64,000 bases of DNA from Microbacterium elymi (GCF_021582895.2 NZ_CP091139.2:1984001-2048000), one strand, 5' to 3'; positions 31,562 through 43,843 are shown, counted from the stretch's first letter. Translations and numbers: made by a program. Notes: generated from the sequence alone by a model not told the origin.

Positions 31562-34084
31562 TCAGCTGTGCCGGATCGTGCGGATCGACCCGGTCGCGGC
31601 CGCCGCGCGGCCGGCGTCGATCACGGCCGCCAGCTCGGTGGCGACCTCGGCGGCGTAGGCCGCGGCATCCAATCGGGTCACCGGGACCTCGCCGGCCAGG
31701 TGGGCGAGCATCCCGTCGCGCAGCGCGTCGTCGTCCTGCGCGACGATGCGGATGGTGTCTCCGGGCAGCGCATCGCGCACCGAGCTGAAGGCGGTCGAGA
31801 CGATCGGCAGCTCGCACAGGGCCGCCTCCAGCAGCACCATGGGCTGGCCCTCGTAGGTGCTGGAGAGCACGAAGCAGTCGGCCGCCGCCAGGATCGCGAA
31901 CGGATTGCGCCGCAGGCCGGCCAGGAACGCCGCACCGCCCAGGCCGAGGTGGTGGATCAGCCGCTCGAGCTCGTCCTGGAGCGGCCCGGTGCCGACGATC
32001 AGGAGCCGGGCCCGCGCGTCCTGCGCGTGCACCTGGGCGAACGCGCGGATCAGCCGCGCATGGTCCTTCTCGGTGGACAGTCGCCCCACCGTCACGAACC
32101 AGACGGTGTCGTGTCCGGGCTGCTCCAGCTGTGTCAGCCACTCCGGGGCGACTTCGTCCGGGTCCAGCACGCTCGCGAGCGGCGCCCGCATGCCTTCCGA
32201 GACCCGCGCCACGTTGGGCAGGTTGCGCACCGTCACGAACTTCTCCGGCGCGGCGTAGTCGGCAAGCTCGGCGCGGTTCAGCTCGGTCAGGCTCGGCGAC
32301 ACCGACACCAGGTGGTCGAACGCGGCGTACTGCGCGAACACGAGTCCCAGCGAGCGGCGGTGCGGCTGTTTGCCGGCCACCGTCCGCTGCTGATCGGCGG
32401 CCATCTCGTTGTGCAGCCAGATCGCGCGGGCGGCGTACGGCGAGTGCAGCAGCAGGTTGGTCCAGATCGGGCTGTAGCCGCTGAAGTCGGCGAGCCAGTC
32501 GAACGTGGCCGAGCCGAAGACGCGCGCCCATTCGCTGTCCCACAGCTGGGCGTGCCACCGCTCGTCGCGGGGCGCGGGCGGCAGGCCTCGGCGGTCGCGG
32601 GCGTGCCGGCGCAGCTGCAGCGCCTTCGACCCGTTCATCCCGCCGATGCGGAACACCTGCCGCACGGCGGGGTGGATCAGCGCCCGGTTGGCCAGCGGGT
32701 CCTCCGCGCGGAAGCGCGGCATCAGCGCGGTCACGTCGTACCGCGAGTGGTCGATCGCGTTCAGCAGGTTCAGCACCGACGTGGTGATGCCGTTGGAGCG
32801 CATCCCGCCCAGGAAGAACAGCAGGCGCGTGCGGCCGTCGTTGCGCGCGGTGCGCACGCGGCGGCCGACCATGCGGCCGCGGAAGACGATGTCGGTCACG
32901 CGTCGGGTGACCTCTCCGTCCTCGTACGGGGCGAACCGCTTGCGCCCACTCGTCATACCGCGGGTGCGCCCGGGCGCCGGCCAGCAGGGTGGCGGTCAGC
33001 CGGCCGGCCTCGACCGGATCGGCGGTGACCGGGCCCGGCAGCTCGTCCAACGGCAGATACGTGCCGCGACCGGTGGCGTAGGCATCGGCATCCGGTGTGA
33101 AGAACACGATCGGGCGCCCGGTGGCCAGGTAGTCGAAGAAGATCGACGAGTAGTCGGTGATGAGGGCGGATGCCGCACCCAGCAGCACGTTGGTGGGAAT
33201 CGTGTTCGGCACCAGGATCTCGCGCATCCGGGGCCGGGCGGCGGCCAGCGCGTGCACGATCTGATGCGTCTTCAGCAGCACCACCGTGTCGTCGTCCAGA
33301 CGGGCCTGGATGGCGGCGACCTGCGCGGCCAGCTCGTCGAGGTCGGCGTCGGGGTCGCTGAAGGAGGCGCCGCGCCAGGTCGGAGCGAACAGCACGATGC
33401 GGCGCTCGCCGAGCTCGACTCCGGCCCGCTCGAGCTCGAGCCGGACATCGGCGGTCTGCGCGTCGGTGAGGCGCTGCCGGTCGATGCGCGGGTAGCCCTC
33501 TTCGATGATGCGACCCTGGTAGACGTTGCGCAGCCGGTACGCGTCCTCGTACATGGTCTCGGCCATGAACGCATTCGCCGCGAGCAGATAGTCGGCGGCG
33601 AGCAGGTTGCGCAGCGTGTTCGCCGATTCGATGGCGCCGTCCGGCATATCGAAGCCCATGAGCTTCAGCGGGGTGCCGTGCCAGGTGTTCAGATACACCT
33701 GGCCGGGGCGCTTGCCGAACGCCGGCGGGAAGGTCGCGTTGTTGACCAGGTAGCCGGCCGTGGACAGCACCCGCCAGTACTCGAAGCTGCCCGGTGGACG
33801 AACGAGACACGGGGATGCGCACCGAACTCCGCTTCGAACCGGGCGATCGCGGCCTCGTCGGCGATCGACCAGACGTGCCACAGATGGTCGAACTCGGGTC
33901 GGTTCAGCAGGTAGCGGAAGATCGCCTCGGGGTTGCAGAGCACTCCGTTGCCGGCGAACGACTCGTACAGGACGACGTCGTGCTGGATCGGCTTGGATCG
34001 GCTGTACGCGATCCGCTCGGACTGCACCGCCCGGCCGGCGCGCGCGACGTAGCGGTTCAGGCGACCGGGCAGGGGAAGTCTCAC
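31562..34084 (-). CDS. Fusion of CDP-glycerol-type glycerophosphotransferase (TagF-like) and GT4 glycosyltransferase
   Basis: 840 aa after two corrections. Residues about 30-385: TagF/glycerophosphotransferase fold with NTWHGTPLKLMG (catalytic His, about 130), FAPTWRGASF (about 225) and LITDYSSIFFDYLATGRP (about 300). Residues about 415-840: GT-B family 4 glycosyltransferase, GGMRSNGITTSVLNLL donor loop and STYEGQPMVLLEAALCELP (E-x7-E-like, about 755). One C is missing near 33797; one A inserted at 32940 (GCAAGC) separates the halves, and correction reads straight through (WAQRFAPYEDGEV). Likely builds a cell-wall glycopolymer of teichoic-acid type. GTG start 34084. Confidence 0.83.
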
Positions 34085-34246
34085 GACAACCGAGCGTAGG
34101 ACGATGCGCTGTGAGCCGCCTTCGGGTGCACCGGGCCGTTACGGGGCTGTTATCGGGTCGGAGGAAACCAGTACCGGACTACTGAGGTGCCGAAGGCCGG
34201 CGGTGCGTACCGTGTGAGCCGTCTGTCACCGAGCTGGGGAGCATAC

Positions 34247-37200
34247 GTGCGCACGCGTCCGAGATCGTCTGTCCGCGGCATCCGTCGGATGCTGCACCGC
34301 GCATTGATCGTCGGCACGGCCGCGCTCACGGCCGCTGCCGGCCTCGCATTGGTGGCCCCCGCCGCGCCGGCGCGGGCGGCGGACGAGATCCACTTCACGA
34401 TCGACGGCGACTGCACGCTGTCGCGGGGAATGGCGGTCGCGGTCGCTCTGAGCCGCTACTACGGCGGTTCTCAGGCGGTCTCGTGCGGCGCCCAACACGG
34501 CGCGGGAAACCAGGCCACGCCGGTGATCATGAGTCTCACCGACGATGTCACCCTGACGAGCCCGCTCCCTGAACTCTTCGGCGCTCCCGTCGTGATCCAG
34601 GGCCACGGTCACACGATCGCGCGTGCCCAGAGTGCGGGTCCCTTCCGTCTGTTCACGGTCACTGATGGTGGTGCGGTGAACAACCCCGGCGACCTCACGA
34701 TCACCGATGCGGTGCTGAAGGGTGGCAAGGTGACCGGCGCGTCCGGCACGGACGGGGCGGACGGCGACCCGGATCTGCTCTGCTCCGTCGACGGCGGTCA
34801 CCCCTCGGGATGCTCGGGGAAGAACGGGGCGGACGGCGCCTCGGTGTACGGCGGGGCCATCTCGGTCGACGGTTCAACCCTGACGCTGACCCGCGTCGTC
34901 GTCACCGGCAGCACTGCCGTCGGCGGCGCGGGTGGTGATGGCGGCATCGGGCGCGATGGGACGGCCGGGACCGTCACCGACTCCGGCCGCTGGGGCGGTT
35001 GGGGCGGAGAGGGCGCCGGCGGTGGGTCGGCCTTCGGCGCCGGGTTGTACGCGATTCGGTCGACCGTCACGATCTCCGACTCGGTGTTCTCCGACAACAC
35101 GGTGACCGGCGGTGACGGCGGTGCCGGTGGTGACGCCGGCGATGGCGGCGACGGTGCCCCGGGGACCGATGCGTACTGCACCTCCCTCGGGGGCGCCCAC
35201 TCCGGCACCGACGGCGGCGATTCCGGCTGGGGCGGCGACGGCGGCGCCGGCAGCCTCGGTGGCCGCGCGTTCGGGGCGGCCGTCTATGCGCGGTTCGGCG
35301 ACGTGCGCATCGAGCGCACCTCGATCGTCCAGAACACGGCGCACGCAGGCGACGCCGGATCCCGTGGCGCGGCGGGCGCCGCCGGCGACGTGAGTGGCGG
35401 CGAGGACATCGCCTGTGCCGGGGTCGGCGCCGGCGGCACGAGCGCCGCAGGCGGTGCCGCCGGGACGGCGGGCGACGATGGGCACACGGGGGCACCTGGC
35501 ATCGCGGGCGACGCATTGGGCGCGGCGGTGTTCTTCGACGGATACTCCGACGATGCGACCACGGGCAATGCCCTGGGAGCTTCACGCTCGCCGAGTCGAC
35601 CGTCGCCAAGACGGCCGCCGAGCCGGGTGGGGGTGCCAGCAACCCGAACCGGTACACCGATTGCGAGAAGTACAAGGAATCCGGACAGTCCACCACGCAC
35701 AACATGCAGGTCTGCGATGCGATGTGGCGTGACCACGGCGTCGGCTCGGCGGTCGCCGGTGACGGCGCGATGTCGGTCGTGGCATCCACCATCACCGACA
35801 ACACCACGACTCTGAAGCTGGACGCCGACGAGTTCGACGATGCCTGGCAGCTGAACGCCGGCATCATGCAGGCGTGGGATTCCGACACCTTCATCCTGGC
35901 TCGGGGTCCGGACAGCCCGAACTGGCACAGCAAGCCCTGGACGCCGCTGGGCTGGGTGCCGACCCGGTCGGTGTCGGTGAGCAGCAGCATCGTCGGTCCG
36001 AACTACCTCAAGACCACGGACGGGGCGCGGCACCTGCCGGCCGACTGCCGCACGGTCGTGGATCAGACCGGCGGCGACCCGGGCACCGAAAACGCCGATC
36101 CGGGCTACGGCGTTCGGTCGATGACGGTGTCCTCCGGCGGGCACAACGTCATCTACGCCGCATCTGCGAACGCTTCCGCAGCGTGTATGACCGGTGGCAG
36201 CGGCGACACGCACCTGACGGCGGATGCCGCTGACCCGGCCGTCGTGCCGGCCGAGTACGACACCCTGCTGACCACGTACGCCCTGCCGGGAGGGTGGGAG
36301 GCCTATGGCTACACGCCGCATGCGGCCGCCCTCGGCAACGGCAGCGAATGCACCGACGGCGCTGCCGACGGCGACGCCGGTCTCGATCAGGCCGGGCAGG
36401 AAAAGCCCACCTCGGGCTGTGACATCGGCGCGGTGCAGGCATCCACCCAGTCCGTGGACCTGGACGTGCAGGTGTCGGGTTCTGCGACGTATGGCGATCA
36501 GGCCCCGGTCTTCCGCATCCGGTCCAGCGACATCCCCGACGGCCTGAGCCAGGGCACTGTATCGTGCGATCTGGACGGCGTCACGTGGAGCAAGCTCGCT
36601 GGATGCCGACGACTACGCGATCGATCCGTCGACCTGCAGCGGGTCGTTGGACGGCACGGGAGCGACCCACTACCAGCTCACGTTCACCGACGGCGGCTTC
36701 ACTCAGGGCAAGGCATCCCTGACGGTCTCGGGCTCGGACGCGACGGTCACCTACCAGGACGCCGTGCCGACGATCACCCCGGTCTACAGCGGCTTCGTCA
36801 ACGACGAGACGGCCGCCGACCTGATCGATGCCGGCGATCTGACCGCGCCGACCTCGTGCAGCACCGACTACACCAGGGCATCGGATGTCGGGACCTATGC
36901 GACCTCATGCACGGGCGCGGCAGCGCGCAACTATGTCATCGTCAGCGGCACCGGCCACGTCACCGTCGATCCGCAGTCGGTCGATGTCGGCATCGGCGGC
37001 ACCATGCGCTACGGCGAGGCTCCGGAGTTCCATCTGTACCCCGCGTATACGGGGCTCTCCTTCGACCTCTCTGACGGTCTCACCTGCACGAAGGACACCG
37101 ACGGCGACACGCTGACCGGCCTGCACTACCTGCTCGGCGGCTATCGCATCGATCCGAACTCCTGCAACGGACCTGCCAGTGACACGACCGGCAACTACAG

Positions 37201-38736
37201 CCCCAATTACACGAGCGGCACCTTCACCGTCACGACCGCACCCCTGTCCGTCACCCCGAGCATCACAGATGCGGTGTACGGCTCGGACGCGAACGTCACC
37301 CCCAGCTACAGCGGGTTCGTGAACGGCGAGGATGCCTCGGTGCTGGACCCGGCCCCCACCTGCTCGTCCGACTACGCGGCGGGAATGCCGATCGGCTCCT
37401 ACACGGCGAACTGCACAGGCGGCTCCGCGAACGACTACACGCTCCACTACAACTCGGCGAACTTCACCGTGGCAGCGAAGTCGCTGTCGGTGACGATCAG
37501 TGCGACCCAGACATATGGAGGCACGCCGGTCTTCTCCGCCAAGGTGTCGTCGAGCGACCCGTCTGACCGCGCCGCCCTTCCGAGTGACGCCGCCGTGTCG
37601 TGCACGACGGTCGACGGCCAGTCGATGACTGGTCTGGGCGTGGCGTTCTACCGCATGGACACCGATTCATGCACGGGCCCCGCGACGGATGCCGACGGGA
37701 ACTACGCCTACACCTACGTGGGCGGACTTCTGCAGGTGACGCGCGCACCCCTGACGGTGACGGCGTCGGGCACGCAGGCCACCTATGGTGACGCCGCCCC
37801 GCCGGTCGACCCCGTCTACAGCGGGTTCGTCAACTCGGACGACGCCGCCGACCTGTCGACATCGCCGACCTGCGAGACGACGGCGTATGCGGCCGGCGAT
37901 GCGATCGGCGACTACGAGAGCACGTGCAGCGGCGCGACATCCGACAACTACACGATCACCTACGCGGTCGGGCACCTCACGGTGGTGCCCGCGCCGCTGA
38001 CCGTGCATCCGGCGGACGTGACGATGGCGTTCAACTCTCCCGTGCCGCCGCTGACGATCGGCTACGACGGCTTCGTCGCCGGCGACGACGCCACGGTCGT
38101 CACGACAGCATCGACGTGCGCCGTGTTCGATGCCGCACTCACCCCGATCACACCGCTGTCACGGCCGGGCGTCTACCCGATCACCTGCAACGGCGGGGAT
38201 GCCGCGAACTACGTGTTCGTGGGGCTCGCCGACCCCGCGACGCTCACGATCCTGGACCCGACCTCGTTCCGCCTGTTCGTCGCCCCGTCCACGGTCTTCG
38301 ACGGGGATGGTGTGGACATGAGCGGCGGCGTGCTGCCTCCGGGCACGACGGTGGCGTTCACGTTCCACTCCGACCCGGTCGCCGCGGGGGTCGCGAGGAC
38401 GGGTTCGGACGGCACGTTCGCGCGCCCGTTCACGGTGCCGGCGGGGACGGTCGCCGGGGCACACGAGATGCAGGCCGTGGCCACCCTGCCCGACGGCACG
38501 CAGCTCGAGCAGACCGCGCCGCTGACCGTCGTGGCCGCGCCGGCCGGGTCGTCCGGGAGCTCGGCCGGTGCCGGTGCCGGGAGCTCGGCCGGTGCAGACC
38601 CCGCCACGCCGGGCATCCTGGCCATCACCGGCTCGGCTCTGAACGCGGTGGGGCTGCCACGCTGGGTGCGCTGGCGGTGGCACTCGGCGCCGGCCTCGTC
38701 CTGCTGGTCGCCGTGCGCCGGCGCCGCACTGAATGA
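34247..38736 (+). CDS. Large secreted repeat protein with LAXTG cell-wall sorting signal
   Basis: About 1,496 aa after three corrections (near 35577, 36593 and 38651). The GTG at 34247 follows GGGGAG. Signal peptide residues 1-44 (cleavage after APARA). About 70-470: right-handed beta-helix-like region with long Gly/Asp-rich inserts (GGDGGAGGDAGDGGDG). About 730-1330: seven repeats of roughly 80 aa of MBG type (PLTVTASGTQATYGDAAPPV, YSGFVN), each with a Cys pair. Then an Ig-like module, a Ser/Gly/Ala linker, LAITG (38618-38632), a hydrophobic helix and RRRR. LAXTG is the class E sortase motif of Actinobacteria. Probably a surface adhesin or matrix protein. Confidence 0.8.
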
Positions 38737-38840
38737 GACAGCGACGGAGCCGGGGGAGGTCCGCACCCGGATGCGCGGATGCGTGGAGCGCGCGGCGGAC
38801 TGTCAGTGACACCGGTCGTACCCGGGCATAGCCTGACGAC

Positions 38841-39709
38841 ATGCATGCAGGAATCCACTTCTGGAACTACACGATGCCGCAGGCGTCGGCATCCATCCCC
38901 ACGGTGCTCGCCGACACCGCCCGCGCCGCCGAATTCGGTGGCTTCGAACAGTTCACCGTCATGGACCACTGGTTCCAGATGGAGGCTGCCGGCGACCCCG
39001 CCGAGCCGATGCTCGAGGCGTTCTCGGCGCTGGCGTTCGTCGCCGGGCAGACGCAAGCGGATGCGGCTGGCCCCGCTCGTCGTCGGCGTGACGTATCGGC
39101 ACCCGGGCTTGCTGGCCAAGACGGTCACCACGCTCGATGTGCTCAGCGGCGGCCGGGCGGCGCTCGGCATCGGCGCGGCCTGGTACGAGCGCGAGCACCA
39201 TGCGCTGGGCGTGCCGTATCCGGCGATCGCCGAGCGTTTCGAACGCCTGGAGGAGGCGATCCGGATCGCGCTGCAGATGTGGAGCGATCAGACCGGTCCG
39301 TTCGAGGGGAAGCACTACGCGCTGGCTGAGACGCTCAACAGTCCGGCGCCGGTGCAGCGGCCGCATCCGCCCCTGATGATCGGCGGCAAGGGCGAGCGCA
39401 AGACCCTGCGCATCGCCGCCCAGTACGGGCAGATCGTCAATCTGATGACCGGCGACCCCGATGAGACCGCGCACCTGCTGGACGTGCTGCGGCGGCACTG
39501 CGACGCGGTCGGCACCGACTACGACGCGATCGAGAAGCAGGTGATGGGCAGCCGACTCGACCCGTCGAGCCCGGAGTTCTGGCCCACCATGGAGCGCTTC
39601 GCCGCTCTCGGCATCGACCTGGTGGTGTTCGGCGTGCGGCCTGACCGTCAGCTCGCGTCGGTGGAGACGCTCGCCGCCGACGTGCTGCCGCGGCTTGCGC
39701 GAGCTCTGA
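38841..39709 (+). CDS. LLM-class flavin/F420-dependent oxidoreductase
   Basis: 288 aa after two corrections. Luciferase-like TIM barrel: FWNYTMPQASASIPTVL, FTVMDHWFQM (about 38), LVVGVTYRHPGLLAKTVTTLDVLSGGR (about 85-110) and GIGAAWYEREHHALG (about 112). F420-dependent subfamily is likely in Actinobacteria. Insertions at 39056 (GCAAGC) and 39695 (GCTTGC); without the second the protein ends LPRLREL at 39709 instead of reading on. Confidence 0.85.
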
Positions 39710-39825
39710 CGTCGGCGCGATGGGGCTCGGTGAGCCGCTGCTGTGTTCGTATCTGGGCCAGATCTCAGGGCAAGGACGGGGATGTCGAGGGTGACGGATT
39801 CGGCAGGATAATCAGCGGTAGACCA

Positions 39826-39855
39826 TTGACATAGCGAAGGTGCGTTCGATACACT
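39826..39855 (+). promoter_or_regulatory. DUF222-HNH promoter with possible LexA (SOS) box
   Basis: TTGACA (39826-39831) and TACACT (39850-39855) with 18-bp spacing. Inside the spacer, GCGAAG-GTGC-GTTCGA (39834-39849) matches 10 of 12 positions of the actinobacterial LexA box TCGAAC-N4-GTTCGA, with exact spacing. This suggests DNA-damage control of the endonuclease. Confidence 0.5.
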
Positions 39856-39895
39856 GGGGGTAGTTCACCCGAGGAGCAGACCGGAGGTTTCGCTG

Positions 39896-41255
39896 ATGTC
39901 ATCATCGTCTGCGGGCCGGTCTGCGGTGCTGTCGGAGTTGGATCAGCTGGTCGAGGACCTGACCGGGTCGCGGGCCCTGGCGGCGCGGGCGTTCGCGGCG
40001 GAGATGTTCTTCTTCGAACGGGTCGCCGGGGTGGTCCAGGAGCGGGAACGGGAACGCGCCGCACGGGACGGGGACGGGGCGGTCACCTGCTCGTCGCAGC
40101 TGGGGATGCGGGAGGTGTATGCCGAGGTCGCGGCCGCGTTGCGGCTCAGTGAGTGGCAGGTGGCGCGGAAGGTGTCACAGGCGTGGAGCCTGACCCACCG
40201 GTTCTACCAGACGCTGTGCGAGGCCAGCGACGGCCGGATCTGGCTGGAGCATGCGACCCTGATCGCGGAGACCGGTGCGGTGATCGAGGACGATCAGGTG
40301 CGCCGTCAGTACGAGGCGGTCGCGGTGGATATGGCGGGGGAGATGACCCCGGCCCAGTTGCGGCCGGCGCTGTCCGGGCTGGTGTCCCGGCTGGACCCGG
40401 AAGGCACCCAGCAGCGGGTCCGGGACGCCGTGAAACGCCGGAAGGTGACGGTGCGGGAGCTGGAACCGGGGCTTGCCCGGATCACCGCCGACCTGCCCAC
40501 CGTGCAGGCCGTGGGCGCATACAACCGGGTCCAGCAGATGGCCACCGACCTGTACGAACAGAACCAAACCGACCAAGCCGCAGCTCAAGCCGACGCCGGC
40601 GTCGATGCGGGCGGCCTGGTGGTTGATGAGCGGACGCGGTCGCAGATCATGGCGGACGTGTTCAGCGACCTGCTGCTGACCAACATCCCCGACGGGCACG
40701 GTGCCACCGACCAGGCCAGAGAGAACCTCGGGGCGATCACCGGGACGGTGCAGGTCACCATCCCGGCCGGCACCCTGACCGGGCAGACGGTCGGCGGGGC
40801 GACCGTGGTCGGGTTCGGGGCGATCGATGATGACACCGCCCGGGACCTGGCCGGGGCGGCGCGGGCGTGGACCCGGGTGTTCACCGACCCGTGCACCGGG
40901 GTCCCCACCCGTGTGGACCGGTACCGGCCCTCGAAGCGACAACGGCTGTTGTTGCAGGTGCGGGATGAGCACTGCCGGTTCCCCGGCCTGCCGCCGCCCC
41001 GCCCACAAATGCGACATCGACCACACCCTCGCGTACGCCGAGGGCGGGCAGACGTGCCTGTGCAATCTGGCACACCTGTGCAAACGGCACCACACCCTCA
41101 AGCACGAGACCGACTGGACCGTGATCCAGCGGCCCGGCGGGATCCTGGAATGGACCGCACCCACCGGACGCATCCACCACACCCGACCACCCGGCACCGT
41201 CAGATTCCAACCCATCACTGCGAACGCCCTCGCCCGCGACCCCGCACCATTCTGA
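39896..41255 (+). CDS. DUF222 / HNH endonuclease family protein (13E12 type)
   Basis: 452 aa after correction. DUF222 helical region (about 1-330), then a C-terminal HNH nuclease: CRFPGCRRPAHKCDIDH (about 360-376), NLAHLCKRHHTLKH (about 392-405). The Cys pairs would bind zinc; DIDH and HH supply the catalytic metal site. GGAGG lies 8 bp before the ATG. A C inserted at 40992 (GCCTGC for GCTGC) breaks the frame inside the HNH motif. Function of this multicopy actinobacterial family is unsettled. Upstream SOS-like box. Confidence 0.85.
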
Positions 41256-41263
41256 CCGCCGAA

Positions 41264-41281
41264 TACTAGAAGTAGTAGACT
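41264..41281 (+). promoter_or_regulatory. Operator and -10 of the second vapBC
   Basis: TACTA-GAAG-TAGTA (41264-41277) is a perfect dyad overlapping TAGACT (41276-41281), a -10 box placed 7 nt before the GTG at 41289. The transcript is probably leaderless and autoregulated by the antitoxin-toxin complex. Confidence 0.6.
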
Positions 41282-41288
41282 CATTGGC

Positions 41289-41552
41289 GTGGGCAGGGTG
41301 AGTCGGACCGAGTTGAATCAGCAGACCGCGCGGGTGCTCGCGCGGGTCGTGGCCGGCGAGCGCATCACGATCACCGATCGCGGCCGACCGATCGCTGAAC
41401 TGACTCCTCCGCTGCGATCGCGTTGGGATGAACTCGTGGCGGCGGGCAAGATCATCCCGGCTCGTGTGCCCGGTGGCGTGACCGTCGTCGGTGGCGGAGT
41501 CGACGCCAGCACAGAGGAGATCATCGCCGACATCCGCGCGGACCGCTCGTGA
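41289..41552 (+). CDS. Phd/YefM-type antitoxin
   Basis: 87 aa. VSRTELNQQTARVLARVVAGERITITDRGRPIAELTP is the Phd/YefM N-terminal DNA-binding fold (residues 3-40); the C-terminal 40 residues are the toxin-neutralising tail. Its stop overlaps the PIN-toxin start (GTGA). A different antitoxin family from the RHH VapB at 2313-2516. Confidence 0.85.
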   Translation: MGRVSRTELNQQTARVLARVVAGERITITDRGRPIAELTPPLRSRWDELVAAGKIIPARVPGGVTVVGGGVDASTEEIIADIRADRS

Positions 41553-41926
41553 TCTATCTCGACACGTCGGCCGCTGTGAAGGCGCTCGTCGACGAGTCCG
41601 GCAGCGTGCAGATGCGCGCGCTGCTCTCGGGCGATGCGCCGTTGATCTCATCGCGGCTGTTCGCGGTCGAACTGCAGGCGGTCGTCGATCGGCGAGGTAT
41701 CGACGCGGATGCGGCAGCCCGCGTGGTCGACAGGATCGCGCTCGCCTCACTGGATGATGCCGTCGCTGATCGAGCGATCATTCTTCGTTCGGGCTTGCGC
41801 ACGCTCGACGCGCTGCACCTGGCCACCGCGCTGGAGCTGGGCGATATCGTCACCGGATTCCTGTCATACGACGCCGAGCTCAACGCCGCCGCGCAGGCTC
41901 ACGGCCTGACACTCGTCGAGTCCTGA
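41549..41926 (+). CDS. vapC: PIN-domain toxin of the second VapBC module
   Basis: 125 aa from GTG at 41549. PIN ribonuclease: IYLDTSAAVKALVDE (first Asp, residue 5), SRLFAVELQAV (Glu about 42), LRTLDALHLATAL (Asp about 92) and FLSYDAELNAAA (Asp about 108), the complete acidic quartet. Translationally coupled to the Phd-type antitoxin. Convergent with purD. Confidence 0.87.
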   Translation: MIYLDTSAAVKALVDESGSVQMRALLSGDAPLISSRLFAVELQAVVDRRGIDADAAARVVDRIALASLDDAVADRAIILRSGLRTLDALHLATALELGDIVTGFLSYDAELNAAAQAHGLTLVES

Positions 41927-41936
41927 CGGGGCCGCG

Positions 41937-43209
<1,273 letters not shown>

Positions 43210-43275
43210 CCCTCAGCCTATCGGCGGGGCCGATCCGCCGCCCGGTCGTGACGGCATCCGGAGTAGCGTGAACGC

Positions 43276-43630
43276 ATGCCTCGCAAGATCGACACGGAGG
43301 AGGGCAGAGCCGCCCTCGCCGGCGTGAACAGCGGCGACCCCGGGCGCACGGATCTGGCGACGGCCGTGCGCTACCTGCTCGAGCTGTTGGCCGAGAAGGC
43401 ACCCGGCCACACCGTCGAGGTGCGGGTTCCGCCGTTCGGCGCGGTCCAGATCATCGAGGGCCCCCGCCACACCCGCGGCACCCCGCCGAACGTCGTGGAG
43501 ACCGACCCGATGACGTGGATCTCGCTCGCCCTCGGGAATCAGCAGTGGCAGGATGCCGCCGGCGACGGCCGGATCCTCAGCTCCGGGGTGCGCGCCGACA
43601 TCTCGGACCTGCTGCCGCTTGCGCCCCTGA
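43276..43630 (+). CDS. Sterol-carrier-like small protein of the actinobacterial purD/purM neighbourhood
   Basis: 117 aa after correction. [60 protein letters not shown] and an SCP2-like C-terminus match the short proteins annotated as 'sterol carrier family' beside purine genes in Actinobacteria. The true role is unknown. A T inserted at 43618 (GCTTGC) removes the natural stop; corrected end is DLLPLRP. Divergent from purD with 66 bp between. Confidence 0.68.
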
Positions 43631-43654
43631 GGCCACTGCCGCGAGTTCTGCCGT

Positions 43655-43740
43655 GTGCAGAACTCCGGAACAATCGCGCCCGCGCCCGCGACGCGCCGTC
43701 GCTCACCGCGGTCGGCGTGGGAATCTCCGGAGTTCTGCAC
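43655..43740. repeat. 86-bp element with 15-bp perfect terminal inverted repeats
   Basis: GTGCAGAACTCCGGA (43655-43669) and TCCGGAGTTCTGCAC (43726-43740) are exact reverse complements. The left end also forms a smaller hairpin, AGTTCTGC-CGTGT-GCAGAACT (43644-43664), so the same motif appears three times. Resembles a small non-coding palindromic or MITE-like unit; no flanking target duplication is obvious. Confidence 0.75.
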
Positions 43741-43745
43741 GCCCG

Positions 43746-43805
43746 CTCCGTCACGAAGAGCTCCGTCACGAAGAGCTCCGTCACGAAGAGCTCCGTCACG
43801 AAGAG
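43746..43805. repeat. Four perfect 15-bp tandem repeats
   Basis: CTCCGTCACGAAGAG occurs four times without a mismatch at 43746-43805, starting 6 bp after the inverted-repeat element and ending 38 bp before the membrane-protein ATG at 43844. Unit length is a multiple of 3 but no gene reads through it. Array length could vary and alter the downstream promoter. Confidence 0.9.
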
Positions 43806-43843
43806 CAGGGGACAGTGCTCGCGCCTGGTGCGACAATGGAGAC

